From Oscillospiraceae bacterium (GTDB lineage: Bacteria; Bacillota; Clostridia; Oscillospirales; Oscillospiraceae), in assembly GCA_017935145.1 (NCBI GenBank), contig JAGBIE010000012.1, positions 102,418 through 166,417 of the forward strand: a DNA stretch of 64,000 bases. The letters run 5' to 3'. Of this stretch, positions 42,284 through 51,328 are shown in pieces. Below the pieces are notes generated by a model. It worked only from the letters and a program-made list of their open reading frames with translations, did not search any database and had not been told where the DNA came from. The stretch's first letter is position 1. Every line of letters begins with the position of its first letter. The translations under genes and the position numbers were made by a program.

Positions 42284-44016
42284 TACGAAAACTAGCCCGC
42301 TTTGTGGGCGGATATAAAAAAGAAGCACTGCTGTCCCCCCTGCTGGTATCCCTAGAGGTGGTCATGGAAGTGCTCATCCCCCTGCTTATGGCGGACCTCA
42401 TCGACTTTGGTGTGGAACTGGGCGACATGGGATATATCCTGAAAATGGGCGTTGCATTGGTGGTGTGCTGTCTTTTAAGTTTGTTCTTTGGCGCGCTGTG
42501 CGGTAAAACATCGTCCATCGCATCGGCAGGTTTTGCCAAGAATTTGCGCAAAGAGATGTTCCACAAGGTGCAGGATTATTCCTTCTCCAATGTGGATAAA
42601 TTCTCCTCCGCCTCCTTGGTAACGAGACTTACCACGGATGTGACCAACATTCAGCACTCCTTTATGATGATCATTCGTGTGGCGGTGCGTAGCCCCATTA
42701 TGATGATTTTCTCCATTGTGGCATCCTTCTCCATTAACGCAAAACTTGCCACGGTGTTTCTCTACACCGTTCCCCTGTTGGCGGTGGGTTTGGTGCTGAT
42801 TATGCGCTTTGTCAACCCCATTTTCCGCCGTGGTTTTAAGACTTACGACAAACTCAACAGCGTGGTGCAGGAAAATATCCGTGGCATCCGTGTGGTGAAG
42901 TCCTTTGTCCGTGAGCCCTACGAAATTGAGAAGTTTACCTCCGTTTCCCAAAAAATTGCAGGCGATTTCACCAAGGCAGAGCGGATTATTGCCCTCAACG
43001 GGCCTCTGATGAACATCTGCGCCTTTGGCAGTATGGTGGTCATTAACTGGCTGGGCGCGAAACTCATCATCCAAAGCGGTGGCACTGCCATGACCACAGG
43101 CGAACTCATGAGCATGCTCACTTTTGTCATGCAGATTCTCATGAGTCTTATGATGTTCTCCATGATTTTCATGATGATTATTATGTCCCGCGCGTCTATG
43201 GAGCGCGTGGTGGAGGTTTTGGATGAGGAGACGGAAATCCGCAATCCCGAACACCCTGTGACAGAACTCTCCGATGGTAGCATCGAATTTGACCATGTGG
43301 TGTTCTCCTATGCCCGTGAGGCGGAAAAGCCCGTGCTGGACGATATTTGCCTTTCCATCCGTTCTGGGGAGACCATTGGCATTTTGGGTGGCACTGGCAG
43401 TAGTAAATCCACCTTGGTGCAACTGATTCCTCGCCTGTATGATGTGAAAAGCGGTGCGGTGAAGGTTGGTGGCGTAGATGTGCGGGACTACGATTTGGAT
43501 ACTCTCCGCACAAATGTTGCCATGGTACTGCAAAAGAATGTGCTGTTTTCCGGCAGTATTAAGGAAAACCTCCGTTGGGGTAACGAAAACGCCACGGACG
43601 AAGAGTTAGTAGAAGCCTGCCGCTTGGCGCAGGCCGATGGTTTTATCCGTGAATTCCCCGATGGATATGACACTTGGATTGAACAGGGCGGCAGCAACGT
43701 CTCCGGCGGTCAGCGTCAGCGTCTTTGTATTGCCCGCGCCCTGCTAAAAAAGCCCAAAATCCTTATTTTGGACGACTCCACCTCTGCGGTGGATACCCGC
43801 ACAGACAGCCTCATCCGTCAGGCTTTTGCGGAAAAAATTCCCAACACCACCAAACTCATCATTGCACAGAGAATTGCATCGGTGCAGGATGCAGACCGCA
43901 TTTTGGTGTTGGATGACGGAAAAATTTCCGGTTTTGGCACCCATGAAGAACTCTTGGCAACCAACCAAATTTATCAGGAAGTGTACGAAACCCAATTTAG
44001 AAAGGAGGATTTGTAA
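42280..44016 (+). CDS. Heterodimeric ABC exporter, half with degenerate ATP site
   Basis: The 578-aa half-transporter has six membrane spans (residues 1-310) and a C-terminal ATPase: Walker A GGTGSSKST, signature NVSGGQRQRL, Walker B ILILDDSTSAVD. The residue after the Walker B Asp is Asp, not the catalytic Glu, and Walker A has Ser for the last Gly. This marks it as the non-catalytic partner of an exporter such as BmrCD. Its gene overlaps MarR by 4 nt and the partner gene by 1 nt. It likely exports drugs or peptides; the substrate is unknown. Confidence 0.92.
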   Translation: MIRKLARFVGGYKKEALLSPLLVSLEVVMEVLIPLLMADLIDFGVELGDMGYILKMGVALVVCCLLSLFFGALCGKTSSIASAGFAKNLRKEMFHKVQDYSFSNVDKFSSASLVTRLTTDVTNIQHSFMMIIRVAVRSPIMMIFSIVASFSINAKLATVFLYTVPLLAVGLVLIMRFVNPIFRRGFKTYDKLNSVVQENIRGIRVVKSFVREPYEIEKFTSVSQKIAGDFTKAERIIALNGPLMNICAFGSMVVINWLGAKLIIQSGGTAMTTGELMSMLTFVMQILMSLMMFSMIFMMIIMSRASMERVVEVLDEETEIRNPEHPVTELSDGSIEFDHVVFSYAREAEKPVLDDICLSIRSGETIGILGGTGSSKSTLVQLIPRLYDVKSGAVKVGGVDVRDYDLDTLRTNVAMVLQKNVLFSGSIKENLRWGNENATDEELVEACRLAQADGFIREFPDGYDTWIEQGGSNVSGGQRQRLCIARALLKKPKILILDDSTSAVDTRTDSLIRQAFAEKIPNTTKLIIAQRIASVQDADRILVLDDGKISGFGTHEELLATNQIYQEVYETQFRKEDL

Positions 44017-45935
44017 TGCCTCCCGTACCAACTCCCAAGGGACACAACGCCGCCAGCACTCACGGAAAAGTGAACTTTAAGGCGCTGAACAAAAAGACGG
44101 TTTCCCGTCTGCTGTCCTATTTATTCCGTTACAAGTTTTCCTTTACAGCGGTGCTTTTGTGCATTGTGGTCAGTTCTGTGACCACAGTCATTGGCGCAAC
44201 TTTCCTGCAAACCATCATTGATGACTATGTAAAACCCCTGATGGTGCAGAAAAACCCCGTCTTAGACGGACTTTTGCAAGTGATTTTCACCATGGCATCG
44301 GTATATCTTCTCAGCACTGTTGCCACCTTCCTGCAAGGGTATTTAATGGCATCTTTAGGTCAAAAGGTGCAAAAGCAAGTGCGTGACGAGATGTTCACCC
44401 ACATGCAGTCTCTTCCCATTTCCTATTTTGACACCCACTCCTTTGGTGAGGTCATGGGCACATACACCAACGATGTCAACACCCTGCGACAGATGATTTC
44501 CCAGAGTATTCCCAATGTGCTTTCCTCTATTATTACCGTGCTTTCTGTGTTTGTCGCCATGCTGAAACTCAGTTGGATTCTCACCCTGTGTGTGCTACTG
44601 TTTTTGGTGCTGATGTTGGCGGTAACGGGAAAAATTTCCATGAACTCCGCCAAGTATTTTGTGGCACAGCAGTCATCTCTGGGCAAGATGAACGGATATA
44701 TTGAAGAGATGATTGAAGGGCAGAAAGTAGTGAAAACGTTCTGCTATGAAGGAAAAAGCAAGGAAGAATTTGACCGCCGTAATGAAGAGTTGTGTCAAAA
44801 TGCCACCAATGCCAACACCTTTGCCAACATCTTAGGTCCTGTGAACAACAACTTGGGACACCTGCAATATGTGCTTTTGGCCATTGTAGGCGGTGCCGTG
44901 GCTGTGTATTCTGGTGAAGCCCTTATCACTTTGGGCAGTATTGCGGCATTTTTGCAACTGAGCAAGAACTTCACCCGCCCCATTAGCCAAATTTCCCAGC
45001 AACTCAACGCCGTGATTATGGCCATGGCAGGTGCAGAGCGCATTTTTGCCCTCTTGGATGAAACACCTGAACAGGATGAGGGCTATGTGACTTTGGTTCA
45101 TGCCAAAGAGGAAGACGGCATCCTCACGGAAAGCGAAACCCGCACGGGTCTGTGGGCATGGAAGCATCCCCACGGAGACGGCACTACCACCTACACCAAA
45201 CTCACGGGTGATGTGCGTTTCTTTGAGGTGGACTTTGGCTACACCCCCGAAAAGCAAGTACTGCATGAGGTCTCCCTCTATGCCAAGCCAGGGCAGAAGA
45301 TTGCCTTTGTGGGCGCTACAGGCGCTGGCAAGACCACCATCACCAATCTCATTAACCGCTTCTACGATATTGCCGATGGCAAGATTCGCTATGACGGCAT
45401 TAATATCAACAAAATTCGCAAAAGTGACCTGCGTCATTCCCTAGGGGTGGTGTTGCAGGATGTGAATCTCTTTACGGGCACAGTCATGGAGAATATCCGC
45501 TACGGCAAATTGGACGCCACGGATGAAGAGTGCATTGCCGCTGCCAAATTGGCAGGCGCGCATGAGTTTATCCGCATGCTTCCCCAAGGTTACGATACGG
45601 TGCTTTCGGGAGACGGCAGTGGACTCAGTCAAGGCCAGCGCCAACTGCTTTCCATCGCCCGCGCTGCCGTGGCAGACCCCCCTGTGATGATTTTGGATGA
45701 GGCCACCTCTTCCATCGATACCCGCACAGAAGCGCTGGTGCAAAAGGGTATGGATCGCCTTATGCAGGGCAGAACGGTGTTTGTCATCGCCCACCGTCTT
45801 TCCACCATTCGCAACAGCAACGCCATTATGGTGCTGGATCGGGGACGGATTATGGAGCGTGGCGACCACGAGAGTTTACTGGCAGAAAAGGGTATGTATT
45901 ACGCCCTCTACACAGGAACGGTTGAACTGGAATAA
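44016..45935 (+). CDS. Heterodimeric ABC exporter, catalytic half
   Basis: The 639-aa half-transporter has six membrane spans and Walker A GATGAGKTT, signature GLSQGQRQLLSIARA and Walker B VMILDEATSSID with the catalytic Glu. A roughly 40-residue insertion (EDGILTESETRTGLWAWKHP) precedes the ATPase, as in other second subunits of this type. It works as a dimer with the preceding gene product. The start overlaps that gene by 1 nt. Confidence 0.93.
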   Translation: MPPVPTPKGHNAASTHGKVNFKALNKKTVSRLLSYLFRYKFSFTAVLLCIVVSSVTTVIGATFLQTIIDDYVKPLMVQKNPVLDGLLQVIFTMASVYLLSTVATFLQGYLMASLGQKVQKQVRDEMFTHMQSLPISYFDTHSFGEVMGTYTNDVNTLRQMISQSIPNVLSSIITVLSVFVAMLKLSWILTLCVLLFLVLMLAVTGKISMNSAKYFVAQQSSLGKMNGYIEEMIEGQKVVKTFCYEGKSKEEFDRRNEELCQNATNANTFANILGPVNNNLGHLQYVLLAIVGGAVAVYSGEALITLGSIAAFLQLSKNFTRPISQISQQLNAVIMAMAGAERIFALLDETPEQDEGYVTLVHAKEEDGILTESETRTGLWAWKHPHGDGTTTYTKLTGDVRFFEVDFGYTPEKQVLHEVSLYAKPGQKIAFVGATGAGKTTITNLINRFYDIADGKIRYDGININKIRKSDLRHSLGVVLQDVNLFTGTVMENIRYGKLDATDEECIAAAKLAGAHEFIRMLPQGYDTVLSGDGSGLSQGQRQLLSIARAAVADPPVMILDEATSSIDTRTEALVQKGMDRLMQGRTVFVIAHRLSTIRNSNAIMVLDRGRIMERGDHESLLAEKGMYYALYTGTVELE

Positions 45936-45955
45936 ACCCAATGGGAGGTATTTTT

Positions 45956-47095
45956 ATGGCAGAACAAAGCGCTGTGAGCCGTTATACGGCAGGAAAACAC
46001 TCTGGCATTCTAGGTATTGTGTGCAATATTTTGCTCTTTGGGGCAAAACTGGCTGTGGGGCTTTTGTCTGGCAGTGTGTCTATCATTGCCGATGCCATTA
46101 ACAATTTGACGGATGTGTCCAGTTCTGCGGTAACTCTCATCGGTTTCCATTTGGCATCGAAGCCCGCCGATGAGGACCATCCCTACGGTCACGCACGCAT
46201 GGAATACTTGGCGGGACTTGTGATGGCGTTTCTTATTTTGCTGTGCGGATACGAATTGGCGAAAACATCCGTAAACCGCATCCTCTCCCCTGCCCCCGTG
46301 CTGTTTTCTTGGTGGCATGTGGCGGTGCTTGTAGCATCCATGGGTGTAAAATTCTTTATGATGCTGTATAACACACGGGTAGGCAGAAAAATCGGCTCTG
46401 CCAGTTTAATCACTGCCGCGGAGGATAGCCGCAACGATGTGCTGGCCACAGGCGCGGTGCTTGTGAGTTTGTTCTTGGGGCATTTTGCCCATTTGCCCAC
46501 AGACGGCTACATGGGTCTCTTGGTGGCGCTATTCATCCTGTACAGCGGTTTTTCCGCGGTGAAAACCACCATAGATCCCCTTTTGGGGGCTGCGCCCGAA
46601 GAGGCACTGGTGCAAGCCATCGCTCAAAAACTCAAGAGTTATGAGCATGTGTTAGGGATTCATGATTTGATGGTCCATGACTATGGTCCAAAACAGCGTT
46701 TTGCCAGTGTGCATGTGGAAATGGACAAAAATCTTGACCCCTTATTCAGCCACAACATTATTGACAATATGGAACGGGATTTTCGAAAGGACATGGACAT
46801 AGAAATGCTCATCCACTATGACCCCGTGACCACGGATGATGAGGAACTCAACACCGCCAAGAGCATTGTGGAAGCTATTTTGGCGGAGATTGATACATCC
46901 CTCACCTTCCATGATTTCCGCTTAGTGCCCGGTCCACTGCACACCAACATCATTTTTGACTTGGTGGTGCCGTTCTCCAAGGAGAAAGAGATTCCCCGAC
47001 TGAAAGAAGCCATCACGGAGAAAATTCGCACCGAATGCCCCGATTACTACCCTGTCATTTGCGTGGACAGTGATGCATTTAACCACCTAACATAA
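45956..47095 (+). CDS. Cation diffusion facilitator (CDF) metal transporter
   Basis: ATG 45956 follows GGGAGG; 379 aa. It has the CDF fold with six spans: SIIADAINNLTDVSSSAVTL (metal-binding Asp pair in D-x3-D) and DEDHPYGHARMEYLAGLVMA (His site), then a cytoplasmic domain with HVEMDKNL. It exports divalent metals such as Zn2+, Mn2+ or Fe2+ in exchange for protons. The extended C-terminal region (about 100 aa after the usual end) is a second CDF-type dimerisation domain-like repeat. It lies 20 nt after the exporter and is probably co-transcribed. Confidence 0.9.
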   Translation: MAEQSAVSRYTAGKHSGILGIVCNILLFGAKLAVGLLSGSVSIIADAINNLTDVSSSAVTLIGFHLASKPADEDHPYGHARMEYLAGLVMAFLILLCGYELAKTSVNRILSPAPVLFSWWHVAVLVASMGVKFFMMLYNTRVGRKIGSASLITAAEDSRNDVLATGAVLVSLFLGHFAHLPTDGYMGLLVALFILYSGFSAVKTTIDPLLGAAPEEALVQAIAQKLKSYEHVLGIHDLMVHDYGPKQRFASVHVEMDKNLDPLFSHNIIDNMERDFRKDMDIEMLIHYDPVTTDDEELNTAKSIVEAILAEIDTSLTFHDFRLVPGPLHTNIIFDLVVPFSKEKEIPRLKEAITEKIRTECPDYYPVICVDSDAFNHLT

Positions 47096-47096
47096 G

Positions 47097-47406
47097 AAAA
47101 AAGACACCCAAAGGGCGGTTGGTTATAGGGATTTATCGGTTTTGACCGGTTCTTTTCCCGCTATACTTCACGAAAAAATGGCCACAGGCGTCAGCCTGCG
47201 GCTATTTTTTGCATTCGTCTATCTGGAAAATTTCTCGTTCAAAACTGCATTAGCACCTGTCAAGGGATGGCAGACGGTGATTCGGCGAGGCAAAAAGCCG
47301 AGGAATCCTGACGGATTGTGAGGTTTTTTAACGATGCCGAGCAGTGTTTGCCGCCCTTGCAGGCGACAAAGCCCTATGACCAACCGCCCAAAGGGTGTCT
47401 TTTTTT
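47097..47406. repeat. 310-bp MITE-like or structured-RNA element with 30-bp inverted ends
   Basis: AAAGACACCC-AAA-GGGCGGTTGGTTATAGGG at the left end is matched inverted at the right (47372-47406), with 26 of 30 bases paired. Both ends have a T-run on the outward strand, so each also acts as a terminator for the convergent CDF and peptidase genes. Inside is a strong hairpin, ATGGCCACAGGC/GCCTGCGGCTAT with A6/T6 flanks (near 47174-47211). There is no open frame. It fills the whole gap between the two genes. Confidence 0.65.
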
Positions 47407-48247
47407 ATACGCTTTGGAGGAGTGTTTGGAGGATATTTTGGGTCTTTTCCGCAAGATAGGGAAAACTTTGCAGGGGCAGAGGATTTTCTCCCAAGCCCAG
47501 TTCCACGGTAACTCCCCCACGGCGAAAGCGGTGGATAAACCAGTCCTTAAAACCCGCAAAATCTGCCCCCTCGGGGGTACGGCAGAGAGGGTAGCCCGTG
47601 GCATGAGAGAGGGCCTTGCCCAACTCTCTTGCACCTTTGGGGCAGTGGCCTCCATGGTTTACATAAAGTTCCTCTCCTTGGCTGTGGAGCGCCACAGCCA
47701 CATGGGGCGAAAAAGACTCCGTCAGGGCGGTAAGGGCAATGGTTTCCCGCTCCGACAGAGGCGCAAAACCAGGAAAATCCCGCGGGGCGGGGGTGGTAAA
47801 ACCCATCTCCCCTTTGCGCAGACGCGCCAGTTCCCATCGGGCGGGGTAGTTGAGATTTAAATCCACACCGCGGAGGTTTGCCTTATATCCCTCGGGGAAT
47901 GGAATATGGAGATATTTCTTTCCAAGGGCACGAAACTGTTCTTCCTCGGCAGAGGGAGAAAGTCCCATGAGGAGGGATGCGCCATCGGGATTCACCCACG
48001 GAACAGCAAGAAGGGTGGTTTCTTCATAGGCACAGGAGGCGGAAAACACGCCTTTTTGCAGTTGGATGGCATAGTCCTCTAAGGCGGACCAGAGGCAGAG
48101 TCCTGTGAGAAATTCATTGGCATGGTGGCAGGCGGTAATGAGAATGCGCCTTTCTCCCCTGCCGATTTTCACCGCCCGCAAAGGGCGCAGACCCTCGCTC
48201 TCACCAAAGACCTGATGCTCCACGAAATTTTCCCGAAACCAGTGCAT
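47405..48247 (-). CDS. M14-family zinc carboxypeptidase-like protein
   Basis: ATG 48247; about 280 aa. It has the M14 fold: HHANEF (HxxE zinc ligands), DLNLNYPARW, VALHSQGEE (third zinc His) and VTVELGLGENP (catalytic Glu). Gamma-D-glutamyl-diamino acid peptidases of spore-forming Firmicutes belong here, so the substrate may be a cell-wall peptide. Its ribosome-binding site GGGGGAGG lies inside a strong hairpin that ends in TTTTT (see 48252), so translation may be held back. It is last in the minus-strand operon. Confidence 0.87.
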   Translation of the reverse strand: MHWFRENFVEHQVFGESEGLRPLRAVKIGRGERRILITACHHANEFLTGLCLWSALEDYAIQLQKGVFSASCAYEETTLLAVPWVNPDGASLLMGLSPSAEEEQFRALGKKYLHIPFPEGYKANLRGVDLNLNYPARWELARLRKGEMGFTTPAPRDFPGFAPLSERETIALTALTESFSPHVAVALHSQGEELYVNHGGHCPKGARELGKALSHATGYPLCRTPEGADFAGFKDWFIHRFRRGGVTVELGLGENPLPLQSFPYLAEKTQNILQTLLQSV

Positions 48248-48251
48248 AAAA

Positions 48252-48288
48252 ATTCCTCCCCCATGGGCAATGCCCATGAGAGAGGAAT
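48252..48288 (-). promoter_or_regulatory. Hairpin that buries the ribosome-binding site of the M14 gene
   Basis: ATTCCTCCCCCATGGGC pairs with GCCCATGAGAGAGGAAT (15 of 17 bp, AAT loop). Read on the minus strand it follows the aminopeptidase stop and is trailed by TTTTT, so it is terminator-like. It also includes the SD GGGGGAGG of the next gene. Confidence 0.65.
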
Positions 48289-48295
48289 ATGCTCT

Positions 48296-49684
48296 TTACT
48301 GCTCAAACAGAACTTTCATGGCGCGATAAGCCATGTAGCAATCCAGTTTGGAAACCACTTCGCAAGGGGCGTGCATGCTCAAAACGGGCACGCCTGCATC
48401 CAAGGTGTCGATATTGCGCTTGGCCATATATTTGGCCACCGTACCGCCACCGCCGGCATCCACCTTGCCCGACTGGCTGTTTTGCCAAAGGACATGGTGC
48501 TTATTCAGCAGATTGCGTACCAAGGCAACCGTCTCGGCAGAGGCATCGGAAGCGCCGGATTTACCACCGTGACCTGTGTATTTCTTGAGACCCAATCCGT
48601 AGTTGACGCGGCAGGCATTGTGCTTATCGTAGACCTCGGAAAAATTGGGGTCATAGGCGGTGGTGACATCGGCAGACAGGCAGAAAGAATTGGCACAGCA
48701 GGTGTTAAAATCTGCGCCCGTGGCTTTGCACAAATCCCCAAGGAAATAGTCAAAGGCGGCAGATTGCATACCGCTGACACCCTCAGAGCCGATTTCTTCC
48801 TTATCAGCAAAGACGCAGAGGGCGGTTTTCTTGGGGGCTTTCAGTTCCGTGAGGGCGGCAAGACCTGCATAGGCGCAGACGCGGTCATCGTGACCGTAAG
48901 CGCCGATGAAACTGCGGTCAAAACCCATATCCCGCGCCATGGCGGCAGGCACAGCCTGCAATTCGGCAGAGATAAGATCCTCTTCCGTGATGCCGTAGCG
49001 GTCATGGAGCAGACGGAGGACTTCCACCTTGACTCGGTTCTTGCCATCATCGCCACTGAGTGGACGAGAGCCTACCAAAATGTGGAGTTTTTCCCCAGCC
49101 ACGCCCTCATAGAGGGGCTGTTTGCCCCGCTCCTTGCCCAAGTGGGGCAGAAGGTCGGTGATGATAAACTGAGGATCATCTTCCCCATCGCCCACGGAAA
49201 CAGTCACATGGCTGCCATCCTTGAGCACCACTTCCCCGTGGAGCACCAAGGGGGTGGCCAGCCACTGATATTTGATGATGCCACCATAGTAATGGGTTTT
49301 GAAAAATGCCATTTCATCCTCTTCAAAGAGAGGAGTGGGTTTGAGATGCAAAGCGGGAGCATCGGTATGGGCTACCACGATGGTAGTGCCCGCGTTGAGG
49401 GATTCTGTGCCCACATGGGCTAGCATGATGGCGCGACCGCGGTTGTTGTAGTAGACCTTATCCCCTGCTTGGAGGGTTTCGCCTGCCTGCCAAGGGCGGT
49501 AGCCGAACTTTTCTGCCATGGCGATGGCGGCGCGGACACATTCCCGTTCCGTTTTGCCTGCGTTGAGGAAGGTTTTATAACCCTCACAATAGGCATTCAT
49601 TTGCTCAAGTTCCTCTTGAGAGAGGACATCGTAGCCGTTTTTGGGGGAATAGAGTAAGGTATCCCGAAGTTCTTGTTGTTGCAT
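48296..49684 (-). CDS. M18-family aminopeptidase
   Basis: The start is chosen as ATG 49684 (MQQQELRD), giving 462 aa. Metal and active-site motifs are VVAHTDAPALHLKP (His/Asp), FADKEEIGSEGVSGMQS (Glu) and the C-terminal PVLSMHAPCEV (His). M18 enzymes are large cytosolic aminopeptidases that act on acidic or neutral N-termini. The gene is in an operon with coaE and the Sua5-like gene, 16 nt after coaE. A weak GGAATG precedes the start. Confidence 0.9.
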   Translation of the reverse strand: MQQQELRDTLLYSPKNGYDVLSQEELEQMNAYCEGYKTFLNAGKTERECVRAAIAMAEKFGYRPWQAGETLQAGDKVYYNNRGRAIMLAHVGTESLNAGTTIVVAHTDAPALHLKPTPLFEEDEMAFFKTHYYGGIIKYQWLATPLVLHGEVVLKDGSHVTVSVGDGEDDPQFIITDLLPHLGKERGKQPLYEGVAGEKLHILVGSRPLSGDDGKNRVKVEVLRLLHDRYGITEEDLISAELQAVPAAMARDMGFDRSFIGAYGHDDRVCAYAGLAALTELKAPKKTALCVFADKEEIGSEGVSGMQSAAFDYFLGDLCKATGADFNTCCANSFCLSADVTTAYDPNFSEVYDKHNACRVNYGLGLKKYTGHGGKSGASDASAETVALVRNLLNKHHVLWQNSQSGKVDAGGGGTVAKYMAKRNIDTLDAGVPVLSMHAPCEVVSKLDCYMAYRAMKVLFEQ

Positions 49685-49700
49685 GGTGAACATTCCTTTC

Positions 49701-50288
49701 TCAAATGAGGGTTTGCAGAGCAGAGGGAAGTTTCTGCAAAAATTCCTCCTGCGTGCCACTGTTATCCAGCACCAAAGTGGCGTGCTGATGGTAGAAATCA
49801 TCTTTTTCTTGGGCACGGATGCGCCGTAGGGCATCATCCTGTGTCATGGCATCCCGCGCCATAATGCGGGAAAGGCGTGATGTTTCATCCGCCAAGACTG
49901 CCACAGTGCTGTGGCAGAGGGAAGCAAGACCACTTTGGATGAGATTGATGGCATCGATGGCCACCAAGGCTACGCCCTCTTGTTCGAGACGGGCGAGGGT
50001 GTTTTTCACATCCTGCGTCAAGTGTTCAAAGACGAGGCGGTTTAAGGTTTCTAATTCTTGAGGGTTTTCAAAGACGAGTTTCCCCAATTTCCCTCGGTCT
50101 AATTCCCCATGGGGGAAGAATTCTGCCCCAAAAGTCTCTTCCACCGCAAGGCGGAGGGGGCTGGGGCGAGACATGAGTTCTTTATAGAGGGCATCGCAGT
50201 CAATCACCACAGCGCCTTGCGACTGCAAATAGTGAAGGAGGGTGGTTTTTCCCGCGCCGGTAGGACCAGTGATACCAAGAATTTTCAT
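49701..50288 (-). CDS. coaE: Dephospho-CoA kinase
   Basis: The 195-aa P-loop kinase has ILGITGPTGAGKTTLLHYL, then VVIDCDALYKELM, LVFENPQELETLNRLV and ARDAMTQDDALRRI. It catalyses the last step of coenzyme A synthesis, phosphorylating dephospho-CoA. Size and motifs match CoaE throughout. It lies 3 nt after the Sua5-like gene. Confidence 0.94.
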   Translation of the reverse strand: MKILGITGPTGAGKTTLLHYLQSQGAVVIDCDALYKELMSRPSPLRLAVEETFGAEFFPHGELDRGKLGKLVFENPQELETLNRLVFEHLTQDVKNTLARLEQEGVALVAIDAINLIQSGLASLCHSTVAVLADETSRLSRIMARDAMTQDDALRRIRAQEKDDFYHQHATLVLDNSGTQEEFLQKLPSALQTLI

Positions 50289-50291
50289 CTT

Positions 50292-51308
50292 CTACACCTC
50301 CACCACACAGAAGCCCGCGGCTTTTTTCAGCCGATTGGACACGGCAAGACCCAAACCCTCCGTATCGGGACATTGGGCATAGATTGCCGTGACAGGCAGG
50401 CTATCGAAGGCACGGAGGGCATCAAAGACCCGTTGCGCCTGCTGATGTTTATTGGACACCTCGCCCAAAATTTGGGTGGCATACCCCTCGAACAGGGGCG
50501 CAAATTCCGTAAAGCAGATGACGCCATTGCCTTTCTGCAAATGCTCACGAATATACTCTGCCGTTTTGTTCGGTTCGCCACAGACCACTGTGACGGGGGC
50601 TTTGGGGGCATAGTGGCGGTATTTCATGCCAGGGGCACGAGGTTTTTCCCCCTCTTTCATTTTCTCGGTAACGGCTTTATCCACCACAATTTCGCCCAAG
50701 ACCGATTGTAAATCCTCCAAGGACAGTCCACCGGGTCGAAGCAGACGCGGAGGCGTGACCGTCAAGTCCACGATGGTGGATTCCACACCCACACGGCATG
50801 CTCCGCCATCAAAAATGCCATGGATTTTGCCCTGCATATCTTCCAGCATATGCTCTGCCTTGGTGGGGCTGGGGCGACCTGAGGTATTGCCCGAGGGGGC
50901 GGCCACAGGAACATCCGCTTGACGGATAATCTCCAAAGTAAGGCGATGGTCGGGCATGCGCACACCCACAGTGGAAAGACCGCCTGTGGTGCGCAGAGGG
51001 ACAATATCCTTTTTAGGGAGAATCATGGTGAGAGGGCCAGGCCAGAATTTTTCTGCCAGCAAATAGGCTTCCTTGGGCACGTTTTCGCAGTACCGCTCCA
51101 GCCAATCTACATGGGGAATGTGCAAAATGAGAGGGTTATCCTGCGGGCGACCTTTGGCCTCAAAAATGCCCTTTACTGCCTCTTCATCAAGGGCGTTTGC
51201 CCCAAGGCCGTAGACGGTTTCCGTGGGAATGCCCAAAAGCCCGCCTTGGCGGAGAATTTCCGCAGCGGCAGGGATATCATGTTCACTTTTGAAAAGTTTC
51301 GTTTCCAA
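50292..51308 (-). CDS. L-threonylcarbamoyladenylate synthase (Sua5/TsaC type)
   Basis: The 338-aa Sua5-type protein has the YrdC fold: GGLLGIPTETVYGLGANALD, then FEAKGRPQDNPLILHI, then FWPGPLTMILPK and STIVDLT. The C-terminal Sua5 domain is present. It makes threonylcarbamoyl-AMP for the t6A37 tRNA modification. It stands next to prfA and coaE, a common Firmicutes arrangement. It ends 3 nt before coaE. Confidence 0.94.
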   Translation of the reverse strand: METKLFKSEHDIPAAAEILRQGGLLGIPTETVYGLGANALDEEAVKGIFEAKGRPQDNPLILHIPHVDWLERYCENVPKEAYLLAEKFWPGPLTMILPKKDIVPLRTTGGLSTVGVRMPDHRLTLEIIRQADVPVAAPSGNTSGRPSPTKAEHMLEDMQGKIHGIFDGGACRVGVESTIVDLTVTPPRLLRPGGLSLEDLQSVLGEIVVDKAVTEKMKEGEKPRAPGMKYRHYAPKAPVTVVCGEPNKTAEYIREHLQKGNGVICFTEFAPLFEGYATQILGEVSNKHQQAQRVFDALRAFDSLPVTAIYAQCPDTEGLGLAVSNRLKKAAGFCVVEV

Positions 51309-51328
51309 AAAGCATCTTTCTTTCTGCG

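Noticed and set aside
47097..47406. tmRNA, 6S RNA or RNase P RNA
   Set aside because: None of their conserved segments (tag frame and tRNA-like end, 6S bubble, RNase P core) is seen in either orientation.
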